A stretch of DNA of 20,172 nt from the IMG/VR virus record IMGVR_UViG_3300020469_004478, positions 1 through 20,172 of that record; one strand, written 5' to 3'. Both the position numbers and the translations under genes were made by a program. The notes under the pieces are model-generated. The model searched no databases. It was not told where the DNA came from and was given only the letters and a program-made list of their open reading frames with translations. Shown in pieces: positions 1 through 6,479 of this stretch; the first letter of the stretch is position 1, and each line of letters opens with the position of its first letter. Source of the stretch: a virus.

Positions 1-1125
1 ATAGAAAAAGTAGGATTAGAAGGTGTTGTTCATATTGAAGAATCTCGTACAGGAGAAACTTACTTAGAAACTGTTGAAGGGTTACAGTTTGAAAGAGGAT
101 ATAAGTCTCCTTATTTTGTTACTAATAATAGTAATATGACTGCCACATTAGACAACCCTCTAATCCTTATTGCGGATCAAAAATTAACCCAAGTTAAAGA
201 ATTATTACCTGTATTAGAAGCGGTATCAGCACAAGCAAAATCATTATTAATCATAGCAGAAGATATTGATAATGAAGCATTGGCAACTCTTATTGTTAAC
301 AAAATGAGAGGTACAATGAAAGTATGTGCTGTAAAAGCACCTGATTTTGGTGATAGACGTAAACTAGTATTAGAAGATATTGCTATCACTACTGGTGGGG
401 TAGTATTTGACAAACAAAAAGGAATGAAGCTTGACAAATTCTCTTGGGAGTGGTTTGGTGAAGCTCGTACTATAACAATAGAAAAAGAACAAACAACAAT
501 TGTAGATGGAAAAGGAGGAATTGAACCAATTGAAGCACGTATTGAAGAGTTACAACAACAAATCGATAAAGCAACAACGCCGTTCGAAACAGAAAAACTT
601 CAAGAAAGACTCGCGAAATTCACAGGAGGAGTAGCGATAATTCATGTAGGTGGAAACACTGAAACCGAAATGAAAGAGAAAAAAGATAGAGTTGATGATG
701 CATTACATGCAACAAAAGCTGCTATTGAAGAGGGAATAATTCCTGGAGGTGGAACAGCATTATTATATGCTTCATCAGGTTTAGAGGGTAAAACAACGGG
801 TGCAAAAATTGTAATACAAGCTTGTTCTAAACCCTTCAATCAAATTTTAGTTAATGCAGGATTTGATAAAGTTAAAGGTCAAATACTAGCAGATAATCTA
901 ACCAACTCAGGTAATGATGCTTGGGCGGGGTTTGATATTAAAACTGATAAAGTTGTTAATATGAAAGAAGCTGGTATTATTGATCCAACTAAAGTAGCTA
1001 GAACAGCTTTAGAAAATGCAGCATCAGTAGCGGGTACAGTATTGTTAACAGAATGTACTGTAGTAGATGAACCAAGTGAAGAATCAACTCAACAACAAAT
1101 TGACCCAATGATGGGTATGATGTAA
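1..1125 (+). CDS. groEL: GroEL-type chaperonin, 5'-truncated by window edge
   Basis: The reading frame is open from base 1 and ends at TAA 1123-1125, giving 374 visible residues. About 160 N-terminal residues of a roughly 545-residue GroEL lie outside the window; the first ATG in view (136) is internal. The visible part covers the apical domain and the returning intermediate and equatorial domains. It includes the hallmarks EGLQFERGYKSPYFV, LLIIAEDI, KAPDFGDRR, KLQERLAKFTGGVA, the ATP-hydrolysis segment VDDALHAT with its aspartate, the GGG nucleotide loop and a DPTKVARTALENAASVAG block. The C-terminus is a short Met/Gly tail (MMGMM). Family role: ATP-driven protein folding in the cytoplasm as a double ring with a GroES-type lid. 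No groES is seen here. Phage copies are usually thought to fold virion proteins. It sits just upstream of small phage genes and the clamp loader, so it is phage-carried rather than from a host groESL operon. Confidence 0.97.
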   Translation: MEKVGLEGVVHIEESRTGETYLETVEGLQFERGYKSPYFVTNNSNMTATLDNPLILIADQKLTQVKELLPVLEAVSAQAKSLLIIAEDIDNEALATLIVNKMRGTMKVCAVKAPDFGDRRKLVLEDIAITTGGVVFDKQKGMKLDKFSWEWFGEARTITIEKEQTTIVDGKGGIEPIEARIEELQQQIDKATTPFETEKLQERLAKFTGGVAIIHVGGNTETEMKEKKDRVDDALHATKAAIEEGIIPGGGTALLYASSGLEGKTTGAKIVIQACSKPFNQILVNAGFDKVKGQILADNLTNSGNDAWAGFDIKTDKVVNMKEAGIIDPTKVARTALENAASVAGTVLLTECTVVDEPSEESTQQQIDPMMGMM

Positions 1126-1152
1126 TAATTAATAATTAATAAATAATAAAAA

Positions 1153-1320
1153 ATGACAAAAAATGAAATTTTTGAGATTATTGAAACAAATTTCAATATC
1201 TTATCAGCAGAAAATGATGGAACTACTAAAGCAAGTCAAGCACGAGCTAGAAAAGCAGCACAAGCTATTAAACGAGTAATTACGGATTACAAAAAAGCAT
1301 CTGTGGTTGAATCAAAATAG
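1153..1320 (+). CDS. Small histone H1-like (Hc1-type) basic protein, 55 aa
   Basis: ATG 1153 to TAG 1318-1320, 55 residues. The N-terminal half is predicted helix (MTKNEIFEIIETNFNILSAE). The C-terminal half is lysine/arginine/alanine rich, with KASQARARKAAQAIKRVITD followed by YKKAS. This K-A-x-x-x-R-A-R-K-A pattern resembles the short histone H1-like proteins common in Bacteroidetes, which are thought to coat or compact DNA. The gene fills the space between groEL and the next gene, with 27 A/T-rich bases upstream and no Shine-Dalgarno sequence. I recognise the pattern but cannot confirm the family by alignment. A plain small basic phage protein is the alternative. Confidence 0.72.
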   Translation: MTKNEIFEIIETNFNILSAENDGTTKASQARARKAAQAIKRVITDYKKASVVESK

Positions 1321-1335
1321 TTTCGTATCTTATGG
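1302..1335 (+). promoter_or_regulatory. Putative phage promoter, TTCGTATCTT copy
   Basis: TTCGTATCTT at 1322-1331 is one of five copies of a TCGTATMTT motif in the window. A TG-containing box lies at the same distance upstream as in the others (TGTGG from 1302), and a TTG also lies at 1307-1309. The pattern resembles the Bacteroidetes promoter (TTG, 17-23 bases, TAnnTTTG). The motif touches the ATG at 1332, so a transcript from here would probably start inside that gene and serve the clamp-loader gene at 1582. It is the least certain of the five copies. Confidence 0.4.
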
Positions 1336-1601
1336 CTACACAAATTGAAGAAAAAAATATTTTAATCGCTCGGAGAGTTCCTCCGGGCGATAAATGGAGA
1401 TTAATTGCTAATGAACCAGATGGTCCTACACATAAATCATTAACTGATACTTTAGAGGCATATATGACCAAAACAGGATTTAAAGGAAATTATAGATTAG
1501 AACCATTAAAAAGCAATTTATATGCAATTGATTCTAAAGAAACAGAAGTAATTCCAGAACCAGAAAAAAAATATTCATTATATGGCGAATACGGAGCATA
1601 G
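1332..1601 (+). CDS. Hypothetical protein, 89 aa
   Basis: ATG 1332 to TAG 1599-1601; the start lies 11 bases after the stop of the histone-like gene. The product is small and soluble, with no signal peptide or membrane segment. Visible pieces are a KNILIARRVPPGDKWRLIA strand-like N-terminus, an acidic middle and a proline/lysine/glutamate linker (IPEPEKKYSLYGEYGA). I do not recognise a family. Its 3' end overlaps the gp44 start by 20 bp, so the two are probably translationally linked. A GC-rich inverted repeat lies within codons 12-20. Confidence 0.7.
   Translation: MATQIEEKNILIARRVPPGDKWRLIANEPDGPTHKSLTDTLEAYMTKTGFKGNYRLEPLKSNLYAIDSKETEVIPEPEKKYSLYGEYGA
1366..1390 (+). other. GC-rich hairpin inside coding sequence
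   Basis: TCGCTCGGAG (1366-1375) pairs with CTCCGGGCGA (1381-1390) around a 5-base loop AGTTC. The 10-bp stem is continuous, with one U-G wobble in RNA. It stands out in an otherwise AT-rich region. No T-tract follows, so it is not an intrinsic terminator. It lies about 25-30 bases after where transcription from the putative promoter at 1302-1335 would begin. Confidence 0.5.
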
Positions 1602-2526
1602 TTTACTAGTAGAAAAATATAGACCTAAAACATTAAATAATTATGTTGGCAATGAAAACATAAAAAAATCTATATCTGCATATTTAAATCAAAATGATAT
1701 ACAAAATTTTATATTTTATGGTCCTGCTGGAACTGGTAAAACAACATTAGCAAAAATTATTGTTAATAGTTTAGATTGTGATCATTTATATATTAACGCC
1801 TCAGATGAAAGAGGTATTGAAACTATTAGGGATAAAGTTTCTAGTTTTGCATCTGTTGCTTCATTTAAGCCTCTTAAAGTAGTTATTTTGGACGAAGCAG
1901 ATTTTCTTACGATTCAAGCCCAAGCATCACTTCGAAACATAATTGAAACATTTTCTCGTACTACAAGATTTATTATGACTTGTAATTTTGTAGAACGTAT
2001 TATTGATCCCCTACAATCTAGATGTCAAGTACTTAAAATTGTACCTCCAACCAAAAAAGATGTTGCTAAACATTTAAATTGGATTTGTAATGAAGAATCA
2101 ATTACACATGAAATAAATGATTTAGTACCTTTAGTTAACCAGTATTATCCTGATTTACGTAAGTGTATTAATACTATACAATTATCAACTGTAGATGGTG
2201 GGGCAAATGATTTATATCTTAGTTTAGACCAATCAGTATTAGTATCATCTAATTATATAGATAAAGTAATCAATGCTTTATCAGAGGGATCTAAACATAA
2301 TAAAATAGATTGTTATAATGATATACGTCAAATTATAGCTGATGCTAATGTAGATGATTTTGATGAATTATTCAGAGCACTATATGAAAGGTCATCTGAA
2401 TACTTACAAGATAAAGAAGGTACAGTAGCTATTTTAATAAATGAACATCAATATAAAGCAAATTTCCGTATCGACAAGGAAATAAATACAATGTCGTTAA
2501 TCCAAAATTTAATTAATAATAAATAA
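1582..2526 (+). CDS. 44: Sliding-clamp loader ATPase subunit (T4 gp44 homologue)
   Basis: A 314-residue AAA+ protein, close to the 319 of T4 gp44. It loads the sliding clamp (gp45) onto primer-template DNA in a complex with gp62. Motifs in order: EKYRPKTL near residue 11, Walker A GPAGTGKT (47-54), Walker B VVILDEAD (100-107), sensor 1 around TCN (133-135), the SRC arginine-finger motif (146-148) and sensor 2 around DLRKCINTIQ (Arg193). All catalytic residues are present. The phage type is supported by the gp62-like gene 250 bases downstream. The ATG at 1582 overlaps the previous gene by 20 bp; it is chosen because it leaves the LLVEKYRP motif complete. A host DnaX/RFC-type protein would be longer and would not sit beside gp62. 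Confidence 0.95.
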   Translation: MANTEHSLLVEKYRPKTLNNYVGNENIKKSISAYLNQNDIQNFIFYGPAGTGKTTLAKIIVNSLDCDHLYINASDERGIETIRDKVSSFASVASFKPLKVVILDEADFLTIQAQASLRNIIETFSRTTRFIMTCNFVERIIDPLQSRCQVLKIVPPTKKDVAKHLNWICNEESITHEINDLVPLVNQYYPDLRKCINTIQLSTVDGGANDLYLSLDQSVLVSSNYIDKVINALSEGSKHNKIDCYNDIRQIIADANVDDFDELFRALYERSSEYLQDKEGTVAILINEHQYKANFRIDKEINTMSLIQNLINNK

Positions 2527-2528
2527 TT

Positions 2529-2774
2529 ATGCAACAACAAGTACAACAACCCCCAATTGATTTAAAAAATACAACAGCAATTAAAAATTTTGATGGTGGG
2601 ATTATTTTTCAACAAGGAGTAGTATTAAGAACTGTATCTAAATTTGTAATGGGTACAGATGAAGATGCTCTATTACCAATCCCAGTTTTTTATGATCCAT
2701 CAACTAAGAAAATTTTAAAATCTTCAGTTCCAAAAGAACTTAGAGAAGAATTGGCTGATGAATTAATGGACTAG
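2529..2774 (+). CDS. Hypothetical protein, 81 aa, between gp44 and gp62
   Basis: ATG 2529 to TAG 2772-2774, two bases after the gp44 stop (TAA-TT-ATG junction). The N-terminus is glutamine-rich (MQQQVQQPP). The centre looks like a beta-rich small domain (FDGGIIFQQGVVLRTVSKF, then LLPIPVFYDPSTKKILKS), and the C-terminus is an acidic helix (PKELREELADELMD). I recognise no family. It is not RegA, the translational repressor that neighbours 44 and 62 in T4: RegA is about 122 aa and has a different sequence. Its position between two clamp-loader subunits suggests co-expression with the replisome, but no function is visible. Confidence 0.82.
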   Translation: MQQQVQQPPIDLKNTTAIKNFDGGIIFQQGVVLRTVSKFVMGTDEDALLPIPVFYDPSTKKILKSSVPKELREELADELMD

Positions 2775-2776
2775 GT

Positions 2777-3190
2777 TTGAAAAATATCTTTGATTGGTTA
2801 AAGGCAATTAATACTACCAAACCTCCTGTTGAGTCATTTACTGATAAAGATTGGGAGGTTTGGAATAGTTATATGATTCATAGGTTTTTATCTATGGATC
2901 GTTCTAATATTGAACTAATTAACGAAATTCAGGAGATATTACCACAAGAAAAAAAGAAAATATATTCTATTTATAAAGAATACATCCCAAAAAATAATAA
3001 ATGGAATAAGTATATTAAATCTAAGGTAAAACAACCTAATAAAGACTTAATAGACCATATTAAAGATTATTTTAAATGTTCGAGCAAAGAATCAAAAGAA
3101 TATATAAATATATTGGATACCCCAGAAATTAATCGTATATTAAATGATAGAGGATTAAATAAAAAAGAAATAAAACCATTATTAAAATGA
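2777..3190 (+). CDS. 62: Clamp-loader small subunit (T4 gp62 homologue)
   Basis: 137 residues. The start is TTG 2777, two bases after the previous stop. The first in-frame ATG (Met33) would remove the N-terminal FDWLKAINTTK segment, which resembles the start of gp62 proteins in T4-like marine phages. Other similarities are an IHRFLS segment with following acidic residues, a lysine/tryptophan-rich KNNKWNKYIKS segment, and a C-terminal helical part ending in lysines. Family role: with four gp44 subunits it forms the pentameric clamp loader. The order 44-unknown-62 here is reversed relative to T4, where 62 precedes 44. The call rests on weak pattern similarity plus strong context. Confidence 0.8.
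   Translation: MKNIFDWLKAINTTKPPVESFTDKDWEVWNSYMIHRFLSMDRSNIELINEIQEILPQEKKKIYSIYKEYIPKNNKWNKYIKSKVKQPNKDLIDHIKDYFKCSSKESKEYINILDTPEINRILNDRGLNKKEIKPLLK
3112..3146 (+). promoter_or_regulatory. Putative phage promoter before the 77-aa gene
   Basis: TTG 3113-3115, 20 bases, TATATT 3136-3141, within ATCGTATATTAAATG. The upstream box ATTGGATAC shares TTGGATAC with the site at 17682. The site lies inside the 3' end of gp62, about 40-50 bases before the ATG at 3187, a normal distance for a short leader. Confidence 0.5.
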
Positions 3191-3420
3191 CAAAAGAATT
3201 ATACACTATGTTAAAAACATCTGCTGAAGCAGATAAAGCTAAAGCATTATTGTCGCTTGAATTACTAGGTAATAAGGCAGTTGGTATTGGAGATCATTCA
3301 ACCGAAGATTTTTATAAAAATGCTGAAGAAGCACTTATAAATTTAGTTGATGCTGATGATAGACTTACAACACTAGATACATATTTTAACATTAATAGAC
3401 CAGTACAAGTAAATGGGTGA
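3187..3420 (+). CDS. Hypothetical protein, 77 aa
   Basis: ATG 3187 overlaps the gp62 stop by 4 bp (ATGA). The product is small, acidic and mostly helical: an alanine/lysine-rich helix (TSAEADKAKALLSLELLG), a short loop GIGDHSTEDFY, and a second helix with DADDRLTTLDTYF. No catalytic motif, cysteine cluster or membrane segment is visible. Similar small proteins with a GIGDHST-type loop occur, as far as I recall, in T4-like marine phages, with no known function. It overlaps the next gene by 8 bp. Confidence 0.82.
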   Translation: MTKELYTMLKTSAEADKAKALLSLELLGNKAVGIGDHSTEDFYKNAEEALINLVDADDRLTTLDTYFNINRPVQVNG

Positions 3421-3829
3421 TACAATAACTAAATACCACGAAATGATGAGTGATAGAGAAATTATGGATGCTAAAAGAGGAGTATCAGCAAAATTAGGCA
3501 TACAAGTATTTGAAAAAGAGTATCCTGAATTATCTAAGGAATTTAAAAAAATACAAAAAGAAATGTATGAAATGTTTGCTCGTAAACATATGGATTATGG
3601 GTTAAATAATATTGCTTTGGGCGGAGATATCGTTAATAATAGCGATGATAAACAATTCTCACTAACTGGGTTGTGTATTAGGTTAACTGATAAAATATCA
3701 CGTTTAAAAAATCTATTAGTAAATGGTAGATCATTTGTTGAAGGTGAAGGTATGCAAGATACATTTATAGATATTGCCAATTATGGAATAATCGGTCTTT
3801 TAGTAGGTCGAGATAAATGGAAAAAATAG
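3413..3829 (+). CDS. DUF1599 (Nmad1-type) nucleotide-modification-associated protein
   Basis: 138 residues. The sequence carries three blocks typical of DUF1599: EMFARKHMDYGLNNIALGG (53-71), RLTDKISRLKNLL (90-102) and EGEGMQDTFIDIANYGIIG (110-128). The fold is expected to be all-alpha and related to MazG-like nucleotide pyrophosphohydrolases. The conserved acidic residues around DTFIDIANYG fit a metal or nucleotide site. Family members occur in phages and are linked by context to nucleotide or DNA base modification; the reaction is not established. It lies in the replication block between small phage genes and a nuclease. I am sure of the family and unsure of the role. Confidence 0.85.
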   Translation: MGDTITKYHEMMSDREIMDAKRGVSAKLGIQVFEKEYPELSKEFKKIQKEMYEMFARKHMDYGLNNIALGGDIVNNSDDKQFSLTGLCIRLTDKISRLKNLLVNGRSFVEGEGMQDTFIDIANYGIIGLLVGRDKWKK

Positions 3830-3830
3830 T

Positions 3831-4805
3831 TTGGCCAAAAAAATTCCAAAAATTGTAAAGGAGATTAGAAATAATCCACCTAAACCAATTAATTTTGCTT
3901 ATCAAAAGAATATATCATATTCTCAAATGTCTATCTTTAGAAGTTGTGCCTATAGATGGAAACTACAATACAAGGATAAAATAAAAAGATTCAATTCTTC
4001 AATCCATACGGTATTTGGAACGGCTATACACGAAGTAATGCAGCATTATTTAGATGTTATGTATGAAAAATCAGCAGCAGCAGCCGATAGGGAAATAGAT
4101 ATGGAAGAATATTTTCAAGATAAATTTATATCTGAATATCAATCCCAATATAAATCTAATAATAGTGAACACTTCTCTTCAGCTGAAGAAATGAGAGAAT
4201 TTTTTGAGGATGGAGTAGCTATTTTAGATTGGTTTAAGAAAAAACGTAGTAGATATTTTAGTAAAAAAGGTACATACTTAGTTGGTTGTGAAATACCTAT
4301 TATAATTGCACCAAATAAAATGTTAAATAACGTATTATACATGGGGTATTTAGATGTTGTAACATATTGTGAAACAACAGATACATTCAAGATAATCGAT
4401 ATTAAAACAAGTACTAAAGGTTGGAATTCATATGATAAAAAGAATGAAGATAAACATTTTCAATTAATATTATATAAAAAATTTTTCTCTGAACAATATG
4501 GAATACCTTTAGATAAAATTGAAATTGAATTTTTAATTGTAAAGAGAAAAGTGTTAGATTGGGATGATGAAAAAATAATGTCTCCACATCAAGCATATAG
4601 AGTACAACAATTTGTACCACCAAGTGGTAAAATAAAAATAAATAGAGCTAGTAATGCTGTAAAAGATTTTGTAGCAGAATGTTTTAGTTCAAGTGGAAAA
4701 ATTAAAGAAATAGATTATCCAAAATCACCATCTAAATGGAATTGTACATTTTGTCCTTATGGGGAAGATAAAGAATTATGTGGGGCTGGAGCGCATTTTG
4801 AATAA
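3831..4805 (+). CDS. PD-(D/E)XK nuclease with Fe-S-type cysteines (RecB/Cas4-like)
   Basis: 324 residues. The N-terminal ISYSQMSIFRSCAYRWKLQY is the entry motif of the AddB/Cas4/RecB nuclease family. Then come GTAIHE (His67), the acidic residue of GYLDVV (Asp175), the DIK motif (Asp190, Lys192) and the QxxxY motif (Gln211, Tyr215). Cys39 and the C-terminal set Cys305, Cys308, Cys317 are arranged like the four ligands of a 4Fe-4S cluster in such nucleases. All key residues are present, so activity on single- or double-stranded DNA ends is likely, probably in phage recombination or DNA processing. The start is TTG 3831, one base after the previous stop. The first in-frame ATG (Met33) would cut the entry motif, so TTG is preferred. 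Confidence 0.9.
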   Translation: MAKKIPKIVKEIRNNPPKPINFAYQKNISYSQMSIFRSCAYRWKLQYKDKIKRFNSSIHTVFGTAIHEVMQHYLDVMYEKSAAAADREIDMEEYFQDKFISEYQSQYKSNNSEHFSSAEEMREFFEDGVAILDWFKKKRSRYFSKKGTYLVGCEIPIIIAPNKMLNNVLYMGYLDVVTYCETTDTFKIIDIKTSTKGWNSYDKKNEDKHFQLILYKKFFSEQYGIPLDKIEIEFLIVKRKVLDWDDEKIMSPHQAYRVQQFVPPSGKIKINRASNAVKDFVAECFSSSGKIKEIDYPKSPSKWNCTFCPYGEDKELCGAGAHFE

Positions 4806-4828
4806 TACTTATATATGTATAATAAATG
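4798..4828 (+). promoter_or_regulatory. Weak promoter candidate before the RHH gene
   Basis: The 41-base gap before 4847 contains GTATAATAAATG (4817-4828), which matches the GTATATTAAATG of the site at 3135-3146 in 11 of 12 bases. A TTG lies at 4798-4800, 17 bases upstream of the TATAAT. It lacks the TCG extension and the 20-base spacing of the other copies, so it is only a candidate. Its position at the start of the glycan island makes it worth noting. Confidence 0.3.
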
Positions 4829-4846
4829 TTTTAAATAATAAAGACT

Positions 4847-5047
4847 ATGACAAATAAAAAACCAATGACACTAACGAGTGTCAAAGTCAAAAGCGATTTA
4901 TTCGAGAATTTTAAGATTGAATGTGTAAAACGTAAATTTTCTTTTCAAAAACTTGCAGACCGTAGCTTGTTTTTATATCTTACAGATGAGGATTTTCGTA
5001 AACAAATTACTAATCAAATTAATCTCGATATAAAAAATGATGAATAA
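4847..5047 (+). CDS. Ribbon-helix-helix (CopG/Arc-like) DNA-binding protein, 66 aa
   Basis: ATG 4847 to TAA 5045-5047. A predicted beta strand (TLTSVKVKSDLFENFK) is followed by two helices (ECVKRKFSFQKLADRSLFLY and a DEDFRKQI segment), which is the ribbon-helix-helix layout. Such proteins bind DNA as dimers through the paired strands. The gene is first after a 41-base gap that may hold a promoter, and it overlaps the first glycosyltransferase by 11 bp. It may regulate the island or act as a general phage transcription regulator; the sequence does not show its target. Family confidence is good, role unknown. Confidence 0.8.
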   Translation: MTNKKPMTLTSVKVKSDLFENFKIECVKRKFSFQKLADRSLFLYLTDEDFRKQITNQINLDIKNDE

Positions 5048-6479
5048 AGACTTTAAGTATATCCCTAAAGATAAAAGGAAAAAAATACTCTTAATATGTG
5101 ATGATATTAGAGTACATTCAGGAGTTGCTACTGTAGCTAAAGAAATTGTGGTACATACAGCTCAACATTTTAATTGGGTACAAATAGCTGGATCAATTAA
5201 TCATCCTGAAAAAAATAAAAAATTAGATTTATCAGAAAGTACTAATAATCTATCTGGATTAAAGGATTCATCTGTAGTTTTATACCCTGCTGATGGTTAT
5301 GGTAGTACTCAAATGATAAGAGAAATAATAAAGATGGAAAAACCCGATGCTTTATTTTTATTTACCGATCCAAGGTATTTTATGAATATTTGGAATATGG
5401 AACAAGAAATTAGAAAAAATATTCCAATTTCTTATTTAAATATTTGGGATGATTACCCAGCCCCAATGTATAATAGACCTTATTATGAAGCATGTGACTT
5501 ATTAATGGGTATATCTAAACAAACAGTTAATATTAATAAATTAGTGTTAAAAGGTCATGAGGGTAATAGAATATTTAGGTATATTCCTCATGGAAAAGAT
5601 GTTACTAATTTCTTTCCAATTAAGGATAATGATTTAGATTATATTAATTTTAAATCATCTTTATTTAGGGGTAAAAATCCTAAATTTACTTTATTTTTTA
5701 ATTCAAGAAATATTAGACGTAAACAAATCCCAGATGCAATGATGGCTTTTAGAGGATTTTTAGATTCTCTATCTAAAGAAGAAGCTAAGGAATGTTATAT
5801 GGTTTTGAAAACAGAAAAAGTAACAGATGCTGGTACTGATTTACCTAAAGTAAAAGAATATCTTTTTGATGAAAATTATAAAAATAATATAATTTTTATA
5901 GACCAAAAACTATCAGAACAGCAATTAAATTGGTTATACAATATGGCAGATGCTCATATTTTACTTACTTCTAATGAAGGTTGGGGGTTAGCAAATACTG
6001 AAGCAATGTTAGCTGGTACACCAATTATAGCTAATGTTACGGGTGGGATGCAAGATCAAATGAGATTTGTAGATGAAAATGGAAAATGGTTTACGCCAAG
6101 TGCTAATGTACCTTCTAACCATAGGGGTACTTATAAAGAACATGGTGAATGGGCATTCCCAGTTTATCCAACATCAAGATCAATTCAAGGTTCTCCTCCA
6201 ACCCCCTATATTTTTGATGATAGATGTAGATGGGAAGATGCTATGGAAAGAATAAAAGAATGTTATAACTTAGGAAGAAAAGAATTAAAACTAAAAGGAT
6301 TAAAAGGAAGAGAATGGGCATTAAGTAAGGAAGCAGGTTTTAATTCTAAACACCAGGCAGAAAGAGTTATTGAAGCTTTAGATACATTATTTAATACTTG
6401 GGAACCAAGAGAAAAATATGAAATAATTAATGTTAATAATTATAAAGGTAAATTTTTAAATCATAAAATTGTATATTAA
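5037..6479 (+). CDS. Glycosyltransferase, GT4/GT1-like (GT-B fold)
   Basis: 480 residues. The N-terminal Rossmann half starts at KKILLICDDIRVHSGVA with a glycine-rich acceptor loop. The C-terminal donor domain shows FNSRNIRRKQIPDAM (about 221-235), then NWLYNMADAHILLTSNEGWG and the retaining E-x7-E motif (Glu314, Glu322) in NEGWGLANTEAMLAGTPII. Family reaction: transfer of a sugar from a nucleotide-sugar donor to an acceptor, retaining the anomer. Donor and acceptor cannot be told from sequence. No membrane segment is seen, so the protein is probably cytoplasmic. It begins with ATGATG at 5037, inside the end of the RHH gene, and its stop overlaps the next start by one base. It is the first of two tandem GT4-like genes. 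Confidence 0.92.
   Translation: MMNKDFKYIPKDKRKKILLICDDIRVHSGVATVAKEIVVHTAQHFNWVQIAGSINHPEKNKKLDLSESTNNLSGLKDSSVVLYPADGYGSTQMIREIIKMEKPDALFLFTDPRYFMNIWNMEQEIRKNIPISYLNIWDDYPAPMYNRPYYEACDLLMGISKQTVNINKLVLKGHEGNRIFRYIPHGKDVTNFFPIKDNDLDYINFKSSLFRGKNPKFTLFFNSRNIRRKQIPDAMMAFRGFLDSLSKEEAKECYMVLKTEKVTDAGTDLPKVKEYLFDENYKNNIIFIDQKLSEQQLNWLYNMADAHILLTSNEGWGLANTEAMLAGTPIIANVTGGMQDQMRFVDENGKWFTPSANVPSNHRGTYKEHGEWAFPVYPTSRSIQGSPPTPYIFDDRCRWEDAMERIKECYNLGRKELKLKGLKGREWALSKEAGFNSKHQAERVIEALDTLFNTWEPREKYEIINVNNYKGKFLNHKIVY

Noticed and set aside
177-437. Open frame on the minus strand inside groEL, and similar antisense frames at other genes
   Set aside because: They are shadows of well-supported + strand genes and show no protein family pattern.
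1126-1152. AT-rich repeats (TTAATAATTAA) after groEL as a possible terminator
   Set aside because: The pairing is A/T only and short, with no GC stem or T-tail.
1990-2004. AACGTATTATTG, similar to the TCGTATATT motif
   Set aside because: It lies mid-gene in gp44, lacks the TCG extension and the TTG box, and is not near a start.
3103-3110. TATAAATA, identical to the T4 late promoter
   Set aside because: It lies inside gp62 coding sequence in very AT-rich DNA, and no other exact copy was noticed before gene starts; chance is the simpler reading.
6073-6255. Short + strand frame inside the first GT4 gene
   Set aside because: It overlaps the E-x7-E transferase in another phase and has no recognisable features.
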